A DNA stretch of 64,000 nucleotides from Streptomyces dysideae (GTDB lineage: Bacteria; Actinomycetota; Actinomycetes; Streptomycetales; Streptomycetaceae): NCBI RefSeq assembly GCF_001514305.1, contig NZ_KQ949076.1, positions 540,140 to 604,139 of the forward strand, written 5' to 3'. The translations under genes and the position numbers were made by a program. Positions 44,468 to 53,956 of this stretch are shown piece after piece (position 1 is the stretch's first letter; each line of letters starts with the position of its first letter). The notes below the pieces were generated by a model, which saw only the letters and a program-made list of their open reading frames with translations, searched no databases and was not told where the DNA came from.

Positions 44468-47400
44468 CAGACCACCTCGACATCCGCTTCGCCAACGAGC
44501 TCCTGAATCGACTGGAGGACCGCGAGCTTCCCCTCCTGTCATGGGGCGTCACGGAGAGCGCACTCTCGGAGGCTGAGGTCCTCGAGACCATCGACAGCGT
44601 CTTGAGCACCCACGATGCGGCCCCCGCCGACGTTTCTGCCAAAGCGGTGCTGGAAGAGTTCCTCCTTCGTGCCCTGTTGTTCGAGGTGCCCGTGCCCGTG
44701 ACATCGCCTCCGCGGTACCGCACACGGCTGGCGGAGTCGGTAAGGCTCACCGCTGGGCTACGACAGCTCTTCGCGCGAGGAAGCTGGGCCGACGAAGAGC
44801 AGCCCGGTTGGTGGCAGCACCAGCGGCGCCTCGTCGCCGATTACCGACTGCATGTGTCACCGCGACGCTATCCGCGCCGTGACATCCCAGCCGCCGATGC
44901 ACTCCGAAAACTGGCGCAACTTCCCGAATGGGGCGAAGTACAAGCGCACGTTGCGGCCGCCCAACTCAAGGATCGGAAGCTCGCGCGCTTCCAGTTGGAG
45001 GCCACGCATGCGGTTTTCAACGCTCTCAGCGCAGACACGTCCAAGGGGATCATCGTCGGTGCAGGTACAGGTAGCGGCAAAACGCTGGCGTTCTACTTGC
45101 CGGCCTTCGCCGCAATGGCCGACCGTGCTCGACCCGGCACAGCGTCGAACGTCCACACGCTGGCCCTATATCCGCGCAAGGAACTCTTGCGAGACCAGCT
45201 TCGAACATCCATCCAAGAAGCAGACAGCATCGATCAGGCGCTGCGTGAGCAGGGACGACGCCCCCTTCGAGTGGGCGCGTTCTACGGCGACACCCCGTGG
45301 AATGCGCGTGACCGAAGGCTCGAAGCAGACTCTGGGCTTCCCAACTCTTGGGCGCGAACCCGTAGAGGCGCCATATGCCCTTATCTGCCCTGCCCTGCAC
45401 CGGACTGCGGCACAGGGGATCTTGAGTGGACGGATGAAGACCGTCGACAAGGGCGAGAACAACTCACTTGTACCAATACAAAGTGCGGCTACGCACTCAG
45501 TGGCAGGCGCCTCGCGCTCACCCGCGAGTCCATGAAGAAGAATCCGCCAGATCTGCTCTTCACGACCACGGAGATGCTGAACCTCTACAGTGGAGACTTC
45601 TACCTGGAGCAGTTGCTCGGCTGGCGCGGCGGCAAGACGGCCCCCTCATTGGTCCTCCTGGATGAGGTCCACACCTACAGCGGTCTCCACGGAGCGCAAG
45701 TGGCCCTGCTGCTGCGTCGCTGGCGCGAAGCGGCTCGCCGCCCCATCACCTTCGTGGGCCTGTCCGCCACCCTGCGCGACGCGGATTCGTTCTTCGCACA
45801 ACTGGTTGGACTGCGCTCGAGCGACGTCGTGCCTATCGAACCAGACGACGAGGACCTGCACGCCGAAGGCCGCGAGTACGCACTCGCCCTCCGTGGAGAT
45901 CCCATCTCTGGTGCGAGCCTGCTCTCGACGTCAATCCAGACAGCCATGCTCCACGGCCGCATGCTTGACCTGGACAACAACACGTATCTGTATGGCTCCA
46001 CAGGCTTCCTTTTCACGGACGACCTAGACGTCACCAACCGCTTCTACAACGACCTCCGTGACGCGGAAGGTGGACAAGACCGTGGCGGGCGCCGCAACCG
46101 CCGCAAGCCAGTACTCGCCGGACTCCGCTCCTCCGTACGCGACGAGCACGCCGCTCGCTATTTGGACGGCCAGTCGTGGGACCTTGCCGAGAAGATCGGT
46201 TACGACCTCGACCCAGGTCTTCAACTCCACCACCTGCGGATCGGGCGAACCTCCTCCCAGGACGTGGGCGTCGATCGTCATGCGAACCTCACCGTCGCCA
46301 CAGCTTCTCTGGAGGTCGGGTTCAACGACCCCCGAGTAGGCCTTGTACTGCAGCACAAGGCGCCCCGCGACGCCGCAGCATTCATTCAGCGCCGCGGCCG
46401 CGCAGGCCGCGCGCCTGGAACACGCCCCATCACCGTGGTCACTCTGTCGGACTATGGTCGGGATCGCCTCGCCTACCAGGCGTACGAGACTCTGTTCGCT
46501 CCCGAGGTTCCGGCACGAAGCCTGCCCATCAACAACCGCTTCGTGCTGAAGATTCAGGCCACGCAGGCACTCCTGGACTGGGCGGCCCGGAAACTTCGCA
46601 CAAGGAACCTGTGGGCTGACCCACGTAAGATCCTCAAGGCTCCCAACGGCCATGTGGTGCGTGACGACGACCGGCCTGGCCACGACGCTCTGACGTCCCT
46701 CTTTGATGCTTTGCTCTGCAAGCCCGACCTGCAGGATGAACTCGCTCGACATCTGATGCGGGCCCTCAAGATCAGCGCAGACGAGGTACAGGCTCTGCTG
46801 TGGGAGCAGCCGCGGTCGCTGCTGCTCGCCGTCGTCCCGACGGCTCTGCGCCGCCTTCGCAGCAACTGGTCCTTCCAGCGCATCGACCCAGGCGCCAAGG
46901 AGGGGTCCCTGCTACCCGAGTTCATCACGCGTTCGCTCTTCGAACCGTTGAACTTGCCAGAGGTGGCGCTGCAACTGCCGTTCCCCGAGCGGAACAGTCT
47001 GGAGCAGCTTCCGATCGCCCGGGCTCTACGGGAGGCCGTACCCGGACGTGTGAGTCGCCGTTTCGGGCATCGCCACGATGACCACCGCACGTGGCTGCCG
47101 GTACCGCCAAGCGGCACTGACACGCTCCCACTGCCTCAGATCGTTCAGCATGCCGACCCTGAGGGGGTGTGGCACCCGCACGGTCACGATCCGCAAGGAA
47201 TCAAGGTCTTCAGGCCCCACCAGTTGAAGCTGGAGCAGCCCACACCGGACATCGCCGATCAGTCCCAAGGCTTTCCCTTGTGGGGAACTCAGATCGTCGT
47301 GCCGGAGGATGCTCCGCCCACTCCAGCGGACGTGCCCAATCCCTCACCCTGGCGCGAGCGTATAGCTGCCATCGGCTTCGCGACTCACGCGGCAGGAAAC

Positions 47401-48972
47401 CCGATCCAGATGCGCCGCATGACCGTGGGCGCCGAATGCCAAATTGTCTTCGAGCGAGGCGGGGGCGAGACACGCAAGGTCTACTACGAGTTGCACGGCA
47501 AGCCAGCCGCTCTTGGTTTCAGAATGGATGTCGACGCGGCCCGCATCTTGATCAAGCCTCTCGACACGTCCGACGCCAGCGTCAAAGAGTACCTGTCGTC
47601 TGCGCAGTGGCGTTCCCTGGTGTTCTCGTGTGCCATCGACGAGGATCCGACGCTGGCCGACATTTCGAATAAGTTCCAGCGAGAGTGGCTCACGCAGGTC
47701 TATTTGACAGCATTCGCCCTTGCAGGTCTCGACGGGACTCGCACCGCCGAGCAAGTACGTGCCTCCCTGGCGAACGGAGCCTGGGCTGGGCAGTTGTCCC
47801 GGATCATCAGCGTGCTCTACCGGGACAGCAGTGATCCCGAGCAGATCCTCGACAACACTCGGCTGATCTCCGGACTCACGGAGTTGGTTCGCGACGAACG
47901 TGTCCTTACTGCTGTCGACCGGGCTGCGGAGCTTCTCGTCGCTCCGGATGTCGCTGACCGCACCGAGGACATAGCGCAGCGCGCATATCGAGACACCCTG
48001 GCAGCAGCGATCCTCGCCGCCGCGCAGCGCGCTTGCCCTGACGCGCAGGATGGAGACCTGATTGTCGACGTCCTGCCCAGCACCGACAGCAGTAAGCCCA
48101 CCGTCGTGTGGCTCAGCGAGACCTCGGTCGGCGGATTGGGTGTTATCGAGAGCCTTGTCCGCTTCTACGGAGAAGATCCTCGTCGATTCTGGGCGCTCGT
48201 CACCAGTGTCCTTGCCCCCAGCGACTACGAGTACGTTGACGCCACACTGACAGGGCTGCTGCAGCACCTTGCGGAGGAGCCAGGCGGGGATGCCGCCGCG
48301 GCTATCCGGGCATTGCGCGGTGCCGTAGACGCCGAAGCGGCGAAGGAGGCTCTCAACGCGCTCCTCACTGCCTGGGAACGGCTGGACGGACGGCCCCGAC
48401 GCGCCGCCGTCTCGGCCTTGTCCACCCGCCTCCTTCGCCCGGGATCCGGAGCCGACACGGACACCCAGGCGTTGGCCATGGTCGACGCCTGGTCGGATCT
48501 GGAGCAGCGCCTCGGGATAGAGGTAGACGCTCGTGTTATCGCGTACGCCGTCGGCGACAAGCGGCTGACCGTCGGTGATACCCGTGCCTTGAACGCCGAC
48601 CAGGCCTTCAGCCTCCTGTGGCCGCGTGGACGTCAGGCCCGCACGCAAGACCTGCAGTACTACCAACCGTACGCGGATGGCCCGGTGCTGGACCGCCTCC
48701 TCGTGCGGAGAGCCCATGACGACCGTCTTCCCCGGGTGGATGTCATGGCCAGCGACTGGGTGCTGGCCTATCAGAAGGCGATGTCCGACTTCGCGAGTGT
48801 GGAGCTCGTCTGCCCGGCGAGCGAATCACGGGCATTGGCCGAGGCAGTCGTCCAAGTGCCGGCCCTTCCGGTCGAGAGGGACGTCCTGCGGGTCCATGGC
48901 GAGGTTCGCGGCTATGCCCGGCATCGAGATGAGCTGCGTGTGCGAGTGGAGTTGCGGGAGGCAGTCCAGTGA
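44464..48972 (+). CDS. dpdJ: DpdJ, giant DEAD/DEAH-type helicase
   Basis: The 1502-aa product is a superfamily 2 helicase of the Lhr/YprA-like kind. It has Walker A VGAGTGSGKTLAFYLPAF (about 197), Walker B LLDEVHTYSG (about 400), GLSATLRD (about 432) and motif VI FIQRRGRAGRAPGTRP (about 642). A cysteine-rich insertion between the first two motifs (CPYLPCPAPDCG ... CTNTKCGYAL) probably binds zinc. The C-terminal 700 residues have no recognised domain and may contain a DUF1998-like part. It overlaps both neighbours by 4 nt. In Salmonella its involvement in restriction is considered likely. Confidence 0.85.
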   Translation: MTDHLDIRFANELLNRLEDRELPLLSWGVTESALSEAEVLETIDSVLSTHDAAPADVSAKAVLEEFLLRALLFEVPVPVTSPPRYRTRLAESVRLTAGLRQLFARGSWADEEQPGWWQHQRRLVADYRLHVSPRRYPRRDIPAADALRKLAQLPEWGEVQAHVAAAQLKDRKLARFQLEATHAVFNALSADTSKGIIVGAGTGSGKTLAFYLPAFAAMADRARPGTASNVHTLALYPRKELLRDQLRTSIQEADSIDQALREQGRRPLRVGAFYGDTPWNARDRRLEADSGLPNSWARTRRGAICPYLPCPAPDCGTGDLEWTDEDRRQGREQLTCTNTKCGYALSGRRLALTRESMKKNPPDLLFTTTEMLNLYSGDFYLEQLLGWRGGKTAPSLVLLDEVHTYSGLHGAQVALLLRRWREAARRPITFVGLSATLRDADSFFAQLVGLRSSDVVPIEPDDEDLHAEGREYALALRGDPISGASLLSTSIQTAMLHGRMLDLDNNTYLYGSTGFLFTDDLDVTNRFYNDLRDAEGGQDRGGRRNRRKPVLAGLRSSVRDEHAARYLDGQSWDLAEKIGYDLDPGLQLHHLRIGRTSSQDVGVDRHANLTVATASLEVGFNDPRVGLVLQHKAPRDAAAFIQRRGRAGRAPGTRPITVVTLSDYGRDRLAYQAYETLFAPEVPARSLPINNRFVLKIQATQALLDWAARKLRTRNLWADPRKILKAPNGHVVRDDDRPGHDALTSLFDALLCKPDLQDELARHLMRALKISADEVQALLWEQPRSLLLAVVPTALRRLRSNWSFQRIDPGAKEGSLLPEFITRSLFEPLNLPEVALQLPFPERNSLEQLPIARALREAVPGRVSRRFGHRHDDHRTWLPVPPSGTDTLPLPQIVQHADPEGVWHPHGHDPQGIKVFRPHQLKLEQPTPDIADQSQGFPLWGTQIVVPEDAPPTPADVPNPSPWRERIAAIGFATHAAGNPIQMRRMTVGAECQIVFERGGGETRKVYYELHGKPAALGFRMDVDAARILIKPLDTSDASVKEYLSSAQWRSLVFSCAIDEDPTLADISNKFQREWLTQVYLTAFALAGLDGTRTAEQVRASLANGAWAGQLSRIISVLYRDSSDPEQILDNTRLISGLTELVRDERVLTAVDRAAELLVAPDVADRTEDIAQRAYRDTLAAAILAAAQRACPDAQDGDLIVDVLPSTDSSKPTVVWLSETSVGGLGVIESLVRFYGEDPRRFWALVTSVLAPSDYEYVDATLTGLLQHLAEEPGGDAAAAIRALRGAVDAEAAKEALNALLTAWERLDGRPRRAAVSALSTRLLRPGSGADTDTQALAMVDAWSDLEQRLGIEVDARVIAYAVGDKRLTVGDTRALNADQAFSLLWPRGRQARTQDLQYYQPYADGPVLDRLLVRRAHDDRLPRVDVMASDWVLAYQKAMSDFASVELVCPASESRALAEAVVQVPALPVERDVLRVHGEVRGYARHRDELRVRVELREAVQ

Positions 48973-49487
48973 CAGAACTGATAAGAACTCTACGCACGGG
49001 CGCCAAGACCGGCTTGAGCGTCGACTCGATACTGTCCGCGGCACTGATGGCGGAGATGATCAGCCCGAGCAGGGAACTGTGGCTGGTCTCCCCTTGGATC
49101 ACGGACGTCCGAGTGATCGACAACCGTCATGGGAGCTTCGACGCTCTGTTCGGCGATGTACCGCCCAGTAGTTGGCGGCTGTCCGATGCGCTTCTGTGGA
49201 TCGCTGGTGCTGGATCCCATGTCTACGTGGTTACTCGCCCTGACTCTCATAACGAGGCATTCCTTCGGCGGATCGAAGGAGCGGAGTTGGACACGCTGCT
49301 CGTGCGGCGTGACCCAGATGTCCACGAGAAGACGCTGTGCGGGCAGGAGTGGCTGCTCACCGGGTCGATGAATTACACGGTTCGGGGCATGGCGAAGAAC
49401 GATGAGTCGGTCACCTACAAGGTGGGGGGGCCGGATGCCGGGCAGGCGCGGCTGGACCTGGCGCGGCGGTGGAGGAGTGGTTCGTGA
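48969..49487 (+). CDS. dpdK: DpdK, phospholipase D-like protein
   Basis: The 172-aa product is a single PLD-like domain, with SREL-WLVSPWITD at the N-terminal strand and an HxK motif (VHEKTLCGQEWLLTGSMNYT) followed by the GS-N pattern. Only one HKD half is present, so activity would need a dimer; the usual downstream Asp is replaced by Glu. PLD-fold nucleases cut DNA in several defence systems, so this is the best nuclease candidate of the Dpd restriction branch. The GTG at 48969 overlaps dpdJ by GTGA. Confidence 0.83.
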   Translation: MTELIRTLRTGAKTGLSVDSILSAALMAEMISPSRELWLVSPWITDVRVIDNRHGSFDALFGDVPPSSWRLSDALLWIAGAGSHVYVVTRPDSHNEAFLRRIEGAELDTLLVRRDPDVHEKTLCGQEWLLTGSMNYTVRGMAKNDESVTYKVGGPDAGQARLDLARRWRSGS

Positions 49488-51514
49488 CGCAGCCCCAGGA
49501 GAAGAGGCGGGAAGCCGTCGAGACGTTCTTGGAGCGGTTCTTCGGGCCGGGAAACGGTATCTGGCCGGGACTGAGCCCAGACTTCCGCTACAAGGACCGC
49601 ACCCTGCCGTTCGTGGAGGCTCTGCGGCGCGGCGACGACGCACCGGTCGTGTTGCCGCGTGCGTATACCAACCGCGACCGTTTCGTCATGTACGTCATCG
49701 CCCGGGACGTGAGTGATCGTGCGAAGACAGCCGAGTTGATCCGTGCCTTCGCCGGCCCAACGTACATCGCGTACGACGAGCAGGTAGGCATTCAGCCGGT
49801 CTGGCTCGACCCGGATGACCCTGTGGAACTGGCCATTCTCAACTTCTTCGGCCAGCGCCCCACCTTCAGGCTGGAGACAGGGCGGACTCTGGACCACAAG
49901 TTGAACCTGGCCAATGCTCTGCAATTGATGCAGCGCACAGAGGCCAGGCGACCCCCCAGGCTGTGGCGCGTCGCCAAGCCGGTCGGCCGCCTCCTGGCGG
50001 AGTTCGAGGCCTCTCTGTCGGCCGGCGCAGAGGCAGCGTCAGGCGTGGTACTCGATCACCTGGCGGCGACGGGTGGAGTGACCGCCTTCAACCTCGCGAA
50101 CTTGAGGATCAAGCGGCTTGATCGGCTCGGCCGGAGTGAAGAGCTTCTCGACTCCCCCGACCTTGCCGACGTCATCCGGCAGAACCCGCCCGTCCCTGTT
50201 AAGGAGGCCATCCTGAACGCCGTGTATGCGGCGTTGGAGGAGCCTCTCGCAGACAGTGATCTGCCGACGGCGCGGCAGAGGCTGGAGGAGCGAGGACGAT
50301 TCGTCCCTGACCTGCTTGACATCGACGCTACTTCGCTGAGCGCGCAAGCCATCACCGTTCTGTTGCTGGCGGCCTCTGTCCTTGAGGATGTTCCCGCCCT
50401 TCGCCAACTGATCGCGGCCGTGCAAGCCGACGATCGCTCCGGCGAGTTGCCCCAGTTGGTTTGGGATGACGCCGTGCAGCGACTGCAACAGGCCGACGGC
50501 GGCTCACTACTCCCAGAGGAGAGCGAGCCATCCGCTGATACAAATGCAAGCGAATCGGCAGAGCCGCAGGCCTCCGTCGACTCCTGGCCGTCTCTGCTCG
50601 CGGCGGTGGCTGAGGGCAGCAGTGGCGGTGAGTTGGCACTTAAGAACCGCACGTGGGCTTCGTGGCCATCGCCTGCGGCTGACGACGCCGTCCTGGCGGC
50701 GTACCTGGACAGCCTTGAGAACCAGGCCGCAGACGAGGTATGGACGGCTGTCGGGGCTTTCATTGATGCCGTCGGATACGAGACGCCGGCAGGACTGACC
50801 GCCCACGCCTTCATACGCAACGCCGTGACCTTCGACCGGTTCGGTCCCGGCGACCTTGCCGTACTGCAGGCTCTCACCGAGATCGCGCTCCGCGCCGCGC
50901 CCTCCACACAGACCTACGCCGACATCCTCGAGGAAATTGGCGCCGAGCGCAGCCGCTGGATCTCACCGGAGCGGGCACCGATCGCCTTGGACTTCGTCGA
51001 CCTGCTGTTCCTGGCAGCCTGCCCGGACTCCGATGCCCGCAGCAATCTGGCGTACAACCTGCTGGAACCCCTCTGGCGGCATCAAGGGCGGCTCAATGAA
51101 GCCGACTTGTCCTTCGCGAAACGCCTCTCGGAGGAACTTGGCGTCAACTTCACCTGGCAGACCCGCGTCGGCAGCGAGCAGGAGGCAACGCTCGCTGACC
51201 TTCCATCTATGAGCGTGCTGCTCTACTCCCTCGACAAAGCTGTGCTGGCGCGATGCACCGAGGAGATTGAGCAGCTAGCCCCTGCCGTGAAGGTCCTGAC
51301 GGCTTCGGACCACGTCGGTTCTCTTCAACTCCGGCAAAAGGCCCGTAGCGCGAATGTGATCGTCGTGGCTACACGATGCGCGAAGCATGCAGCCACCGGC
51401 TTCATTGATCAGAACAAGACGACCAAATACGTCGGATACGCGAATGGAAGCGGCTCGGCATCGCTCCTACGTGCTGCGGTCGACACACTCCGCATGGCGG
51501 CGGCAACGTCTTAA
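49484..51514 (+). CDS. dpdD: DpdD
   Basis: The 676-aa product ends the operon. It has no recognised catalytic motif. A compact N-terminal domain is followed by an acidic, Ser-rich linker near residue 350 and a C-terminal domain. The GTG at 49484 overlaps the dpdK stop by GTGA and has a GGAGGAG site; the earlier GTG at 49469 would lack this spacing. In Salmonella, dpdD is required for the restriction-like phenotype. Assignment rests on operon membership and size. Confidence 0.75.
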   Translation: MTQPQEKRREAVETFLERFFGPGNGIWPGLSPDFRYKDRTLPFVEALRRGDDAPVVLPRAYTNRDRFVMYVIARDVSDRAKTAELIRAFAGPTYIAYDEQVGIQPVWLDPDDPVELAILNFFGQRPTFRLETGRTLDHKLNLANALQLMQRTEARRPPRLWRVAKPVGRLLAEFEASLSAGAEAASGVVLDHLAATGGVTAFNLANLRIKRLDRLGRSEELLDSPDLADVIRQNPPVPVKEAILNAVYAALEEPLADSDLPTARQRLEERGRFVPDLLDIDATSLSAQAITVLLLAASVLEDVPALRQLIAAVQADDRSGELPQLVWDDAVQRLQQADGGSLLPEESEPSADTNASESAEPQASVDSWPSLLAAVAEGSSGGELALKNRTWASWPSPAADDAVLAAYLDSLENQAADEVWTAVGAFIDAVGYETPAGLTAHAFIRNAVTFDRFGPGDLAVLQALTEIALRAAPSTQTYADILEEIGAERSRWISPERAPIALDFVDLLFLAACPDSDARSNLAYNLLEPLWRHQGRLNEADLSFAKRLSEELGVNFTWQTRVGSEQEATLADLPSMSVLLYSLDKAVLARCTEEIEQLAPAVKVLTASDHVGSLQLRQKARSANVIVVATRCAKHAATGFIDQNKTTKYVGYANGSGSASLLRAAVDTLRMAAATS

Positions 51515-51518
51515 CAGA

Positions 51519-51554
51519 GCGGCGGCCGCCCCCGAGCATCGAGGCGGCCGCCGC
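51519..51554. terminator. Bidirectional terminator between dpdD and dpdB
   Basis: A perfect 12-bp stem (gcggcggccgcc / ggcggccgccgc) with a 12-nt loop lies 5 bp after dpdD and 20 bp from the end of the convergent dpdB gene. Confidence 0.85.
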
Positions 51555-51574
51555 ATCAAGGCACGAGTGAAGGA

Positions 51575-52672
51575 CTATCGACTGACTAGGGCTTGAAGGT
51601 AGCTGCTGAGCAGTCGTACGTCGTTGGAGGTGTTCTGCAGGCTGTTCCAACGGCGCTCTTCGCCGTCGGCGAAGAGCCATGTGCCGGAGGTCCAGGCCAC
51701 GTGGTCCTCCAGTCCTCGCAAGATGGCGCGGACCTCATCCCAGTTGACTTTATCGACGGGGATGTCCGCGGTGAGCCGGTCCATGACGAAGCCCATGGCC
51801 TGGATGCCGACGCCGTGGGTCAGCCTGGAATCCTTCGGCCGCTTTTCCCACGCGTCGCGGAAGATGTTTGCCACTGGTGTCCAGAAGGCCAGCAGGTGGG
51901 CCAGCATCCGATCTTCATCCCCGCTGCCGTCGGTGGCATCGCGGTACTGGAACAGGGCTCCCTCATAGATGCTGTGCTCCAGCATCTTCAGGACGCTGTT
52001 GTCTTTGATGTCCCCAGTAGGGGATGTGGGGCTGCTGATCCTTCCGCTGAAGGGACCCTCCCCCATGTTCAGGAGGACCATGATCCTCGCGGCCAGTTGC
52101 CGGCGCGCGAGCGAGCGCGGCAGCTGACCGGTGGTCTCGGGCAGGAGTTCGTACACGAGGCCCTTGGGGAGCGGCTTGGTGGAGTTGACCAAGATGAACT
52201 GCGACCGCTGCTCTTCCTGTCCGGAAGCGATGAAACCCACGGCTGCGACAGGGAACTCAGCGAGATCAGCGTCTCTGATGGCTGCGCTGCGCTGCTGTCC
52301 ATCCACGAGCCAGGCCGGCTTGTCTTCGTCCGCCAGTGACTCGTCGACCGGGATGATCAGCTCGCCAGGGATGGAGTACTTCACGTCTCCACCGCGAACC
52401 GCTGGTTCGAACCGCACGCGCTCGTCGAACGCGAGAACCAGGGCGTTGGGGAGCATCGCCCCTTCGGACTCGAGGTAGCGGCGGATGGAGCGGATGTGGC
52501 TTAGGACCTCGGGCCGCTGGTACCCCTGCAACCGCTTCTGGCCGTCGCGGCGGACGCGTGAGACGGCGGCGAAGTCGTGCAGTTTCTTGCCGTCAACGCC
52601 GAAGCAGTAGATCTCCTTGGTGCCTTGGAGGACCTTGAGGGCGGGTAGCTTCAGCTCGTAGCGGTCGGCCAC
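51575..52672 (-). CDS. dpdB: DpdB paralogue 1 (DGQHR-domain protein)
   Basis: The 365-aa product belongs to the DGQHR/ParB-like family: GYQRPEVLSHI at 50-60 and the signature DGQQR at 124-128 (LVDGQQRSAAI). In Salmonella, DpdB acts with DpdA to insert preQ0 into DNA. The GTG at 52672 follows AGGAGAT. It is the last gene of the minus-strand dpdC-dpdB2-dpdA-dpdB1 operon, 48 nt after dpdA. It aligns position by position with the second paralogue at both motifs. Confidence 0.85.
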   Translation of the reverse strand: MADRYELKLPALKVLQGTKEIYCFGVDGKKLHDFAAVSRVRRDGQKRLQGYQRPEVLSHIRSIRRYLESEGAMLPNALVLAFDERVRFEPAVRGGDVKYSIPGELIIPVDESLADEDKPAWLVDGQQRSAAIRDADLAEFPVAAVGFIASGQEEQRSQFILVNSTKPLPKGLVYELLPETTGQLPRSLARRQLAARIMVLLNMGEGPFSGRISSPTSPTGDIKDNSVLKMLEHSIYEGALFQYRDATDGSGDEDRMLAHLLAFWTPVANIFRDAWEKRPKDSRLTHGVGIQAMGFVMDRLTADIPVDKVNWDEVRAILRGLEDHVAWTSGTWLFADGEERRWNSLQNTSNDVRLLSSYLQALVSR

Positions 52673-52720
52673 ATCATCTCCTGTTGGGGGCTATTTGAGT
52701 CTTATGCGCGTTCTGGGTGA

Positions 52721-53956
52721 TTATGTGAACGACAGCTTGCGCATCTTGGCTTCGAGGACAGTCATGTTATGGAACCCGCGGCGTTTGTTTCGCTCCGATC
52801 CGCGGAAGATGACCATCTCGATCTTGTGCTCCTTGCATAGATCGCATGGGCAGTCCTCCCAGGGACGATCAGCGAGGGTTGGCTTGTACCTGTCGACTTG
52901 CTTCAGCTTCTTGGCATCGCCGAGGAGAGCCTGATAGGCGCGCAGCGCCTCCATGACCTCTCCGACTTCCGCGTTGCGCTGGTTGTACTTGCGTAGCAAC
53001 TGGAGGCATTCTCGTTCCGCCTTGATCGCCGCTGCCTGAGAGACGACGCCGGCGAGGATGAGCCGCTTGAGTGTGGGGTTTCCGTCGACCTGCGGGACTC
53101 TGATCGCCGTGTAGGAGCCGCTAGCAGTGTGGTAGTTGTTGCGCTCGTCCATAAAGGCTTGACGGAACGCGGAGGTGCTGTCGAAGCTGCCGACGTAGTA
53201 CTTGGCGAACTCTTCCATGCTGTCAACGCGGGTGATTCCGAGCAGGTGGAACTCCACCCCGTCAGCGCGAACTTTAGCGATTTCCTTAAGGCAAGCCACA
53301 ATCTCGGGCGTCTTCAGCGGGACCATGCCCCCCAGGGCAATCCGCTTGTATCCCATTCGCTGGAGGCGCGCAACGCTGTCCGCGTAACTGGCCGGACTCC
53401 AGCCCTGAGCCGCGCCGACTGGTTCCAGCTTGCTGTCCTCATTCAGAATCTTTGCATTGCTAGCCCGGACAGCAGCAATGAACGCTTCTGCCAACTCCAG
53501 TGAAATCTCACGCCGCTTCACCCATGCAGGGTCAACGTCGGCATCTTCGGGATCGTACCCAAAGATCACATGGTCGATACTGATCCCTGAATTAAATTTG
53601 CACCCAAGGTAGAAATCAAGGACTTGTTCAACAGAGTAAGGTGGGTGCTCTTCGTCGATATAGTTGAACGCGCCACAGTCTCCGAGACTCCGCATCGCCT
53701 TCGGGAGCCTGAAGAACTCTCTCACCCCAAGGCGGTAGAGGCGCTCTCGCTGAGGGGCACTGTACTTTCCCGCACCCTTCACAGACCCGTCAACAATAGC
53801 CTTGCTTACCAGGATCCCGTCGTACGGCGCCGGCGTCACCGCTTGGTGGGCATAGAGATCGTCCCTCTGCCGAACGCGGTACGGGGAGTACTCATCGTTG
53901 ATGAAGTCATATGTGGGACTGACTTGATCTTGACTGTCCGGGAAGTAGAACTTCAC
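52721..53956 (-). CDS. dpdA: DpdA, DNA-guanine transglycosylase (TGT-like)
   Basis: The 411-aa product is a tRNA-guanine-transglycosylase paralogue that exchanges guanine for preQ0 in DNA. The candidate catalytic Asp93 lies in LGDCGAFNYI, equivalent to the DSGGFQ region of TGT. LGGMVPL corresponds to the TGT GG(L/M) loop. A zinc site is formed by Cys369, Cys371, Cys374 and His396 (CPCDLC ... GFHN), as in TGT. The GTG at 53956 overlaps the upstream gene by GTGA. Codon use is AT-richer than the chromosome, consistent with transfer. Confidence 0.92.
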   Translation of the reverse strand: MKFYFPDSQDQVSPTYDFINDEYSPYRVRQRDDLYAHQAVTPAPYDGILVSKAIVDGSVKGAGKYSAPQRERLYRLGVREFFRLPKAMRSLGDCGAFNYIDEEHPPYSVEQVLDFYLGCKFNSGISIDHVIFGYDPEDADVDPAWVKRREISLELAEAFIAAVRASNAKILNEDSKLEPVGAAQGWSPASYADSVARLQRMGYKRIALGGMVPLKTPEIVACLKEIAKVRADGVEFHLLGITRVDSMEEFAKYYVGSFDSTSAFRQAFMDERNNYHTASGSYTAIRVPQVDGNPTLKRLILAGVVSQAAAIKAERECLQLLRKYNQRNAEVGEVMEALRAYQALLGDAKKLKQVDRYKPTLADRPWEDCPCDLCKEHKIEMVIFRGSERNKRRGFHNMTVLEAKMRKLSFT

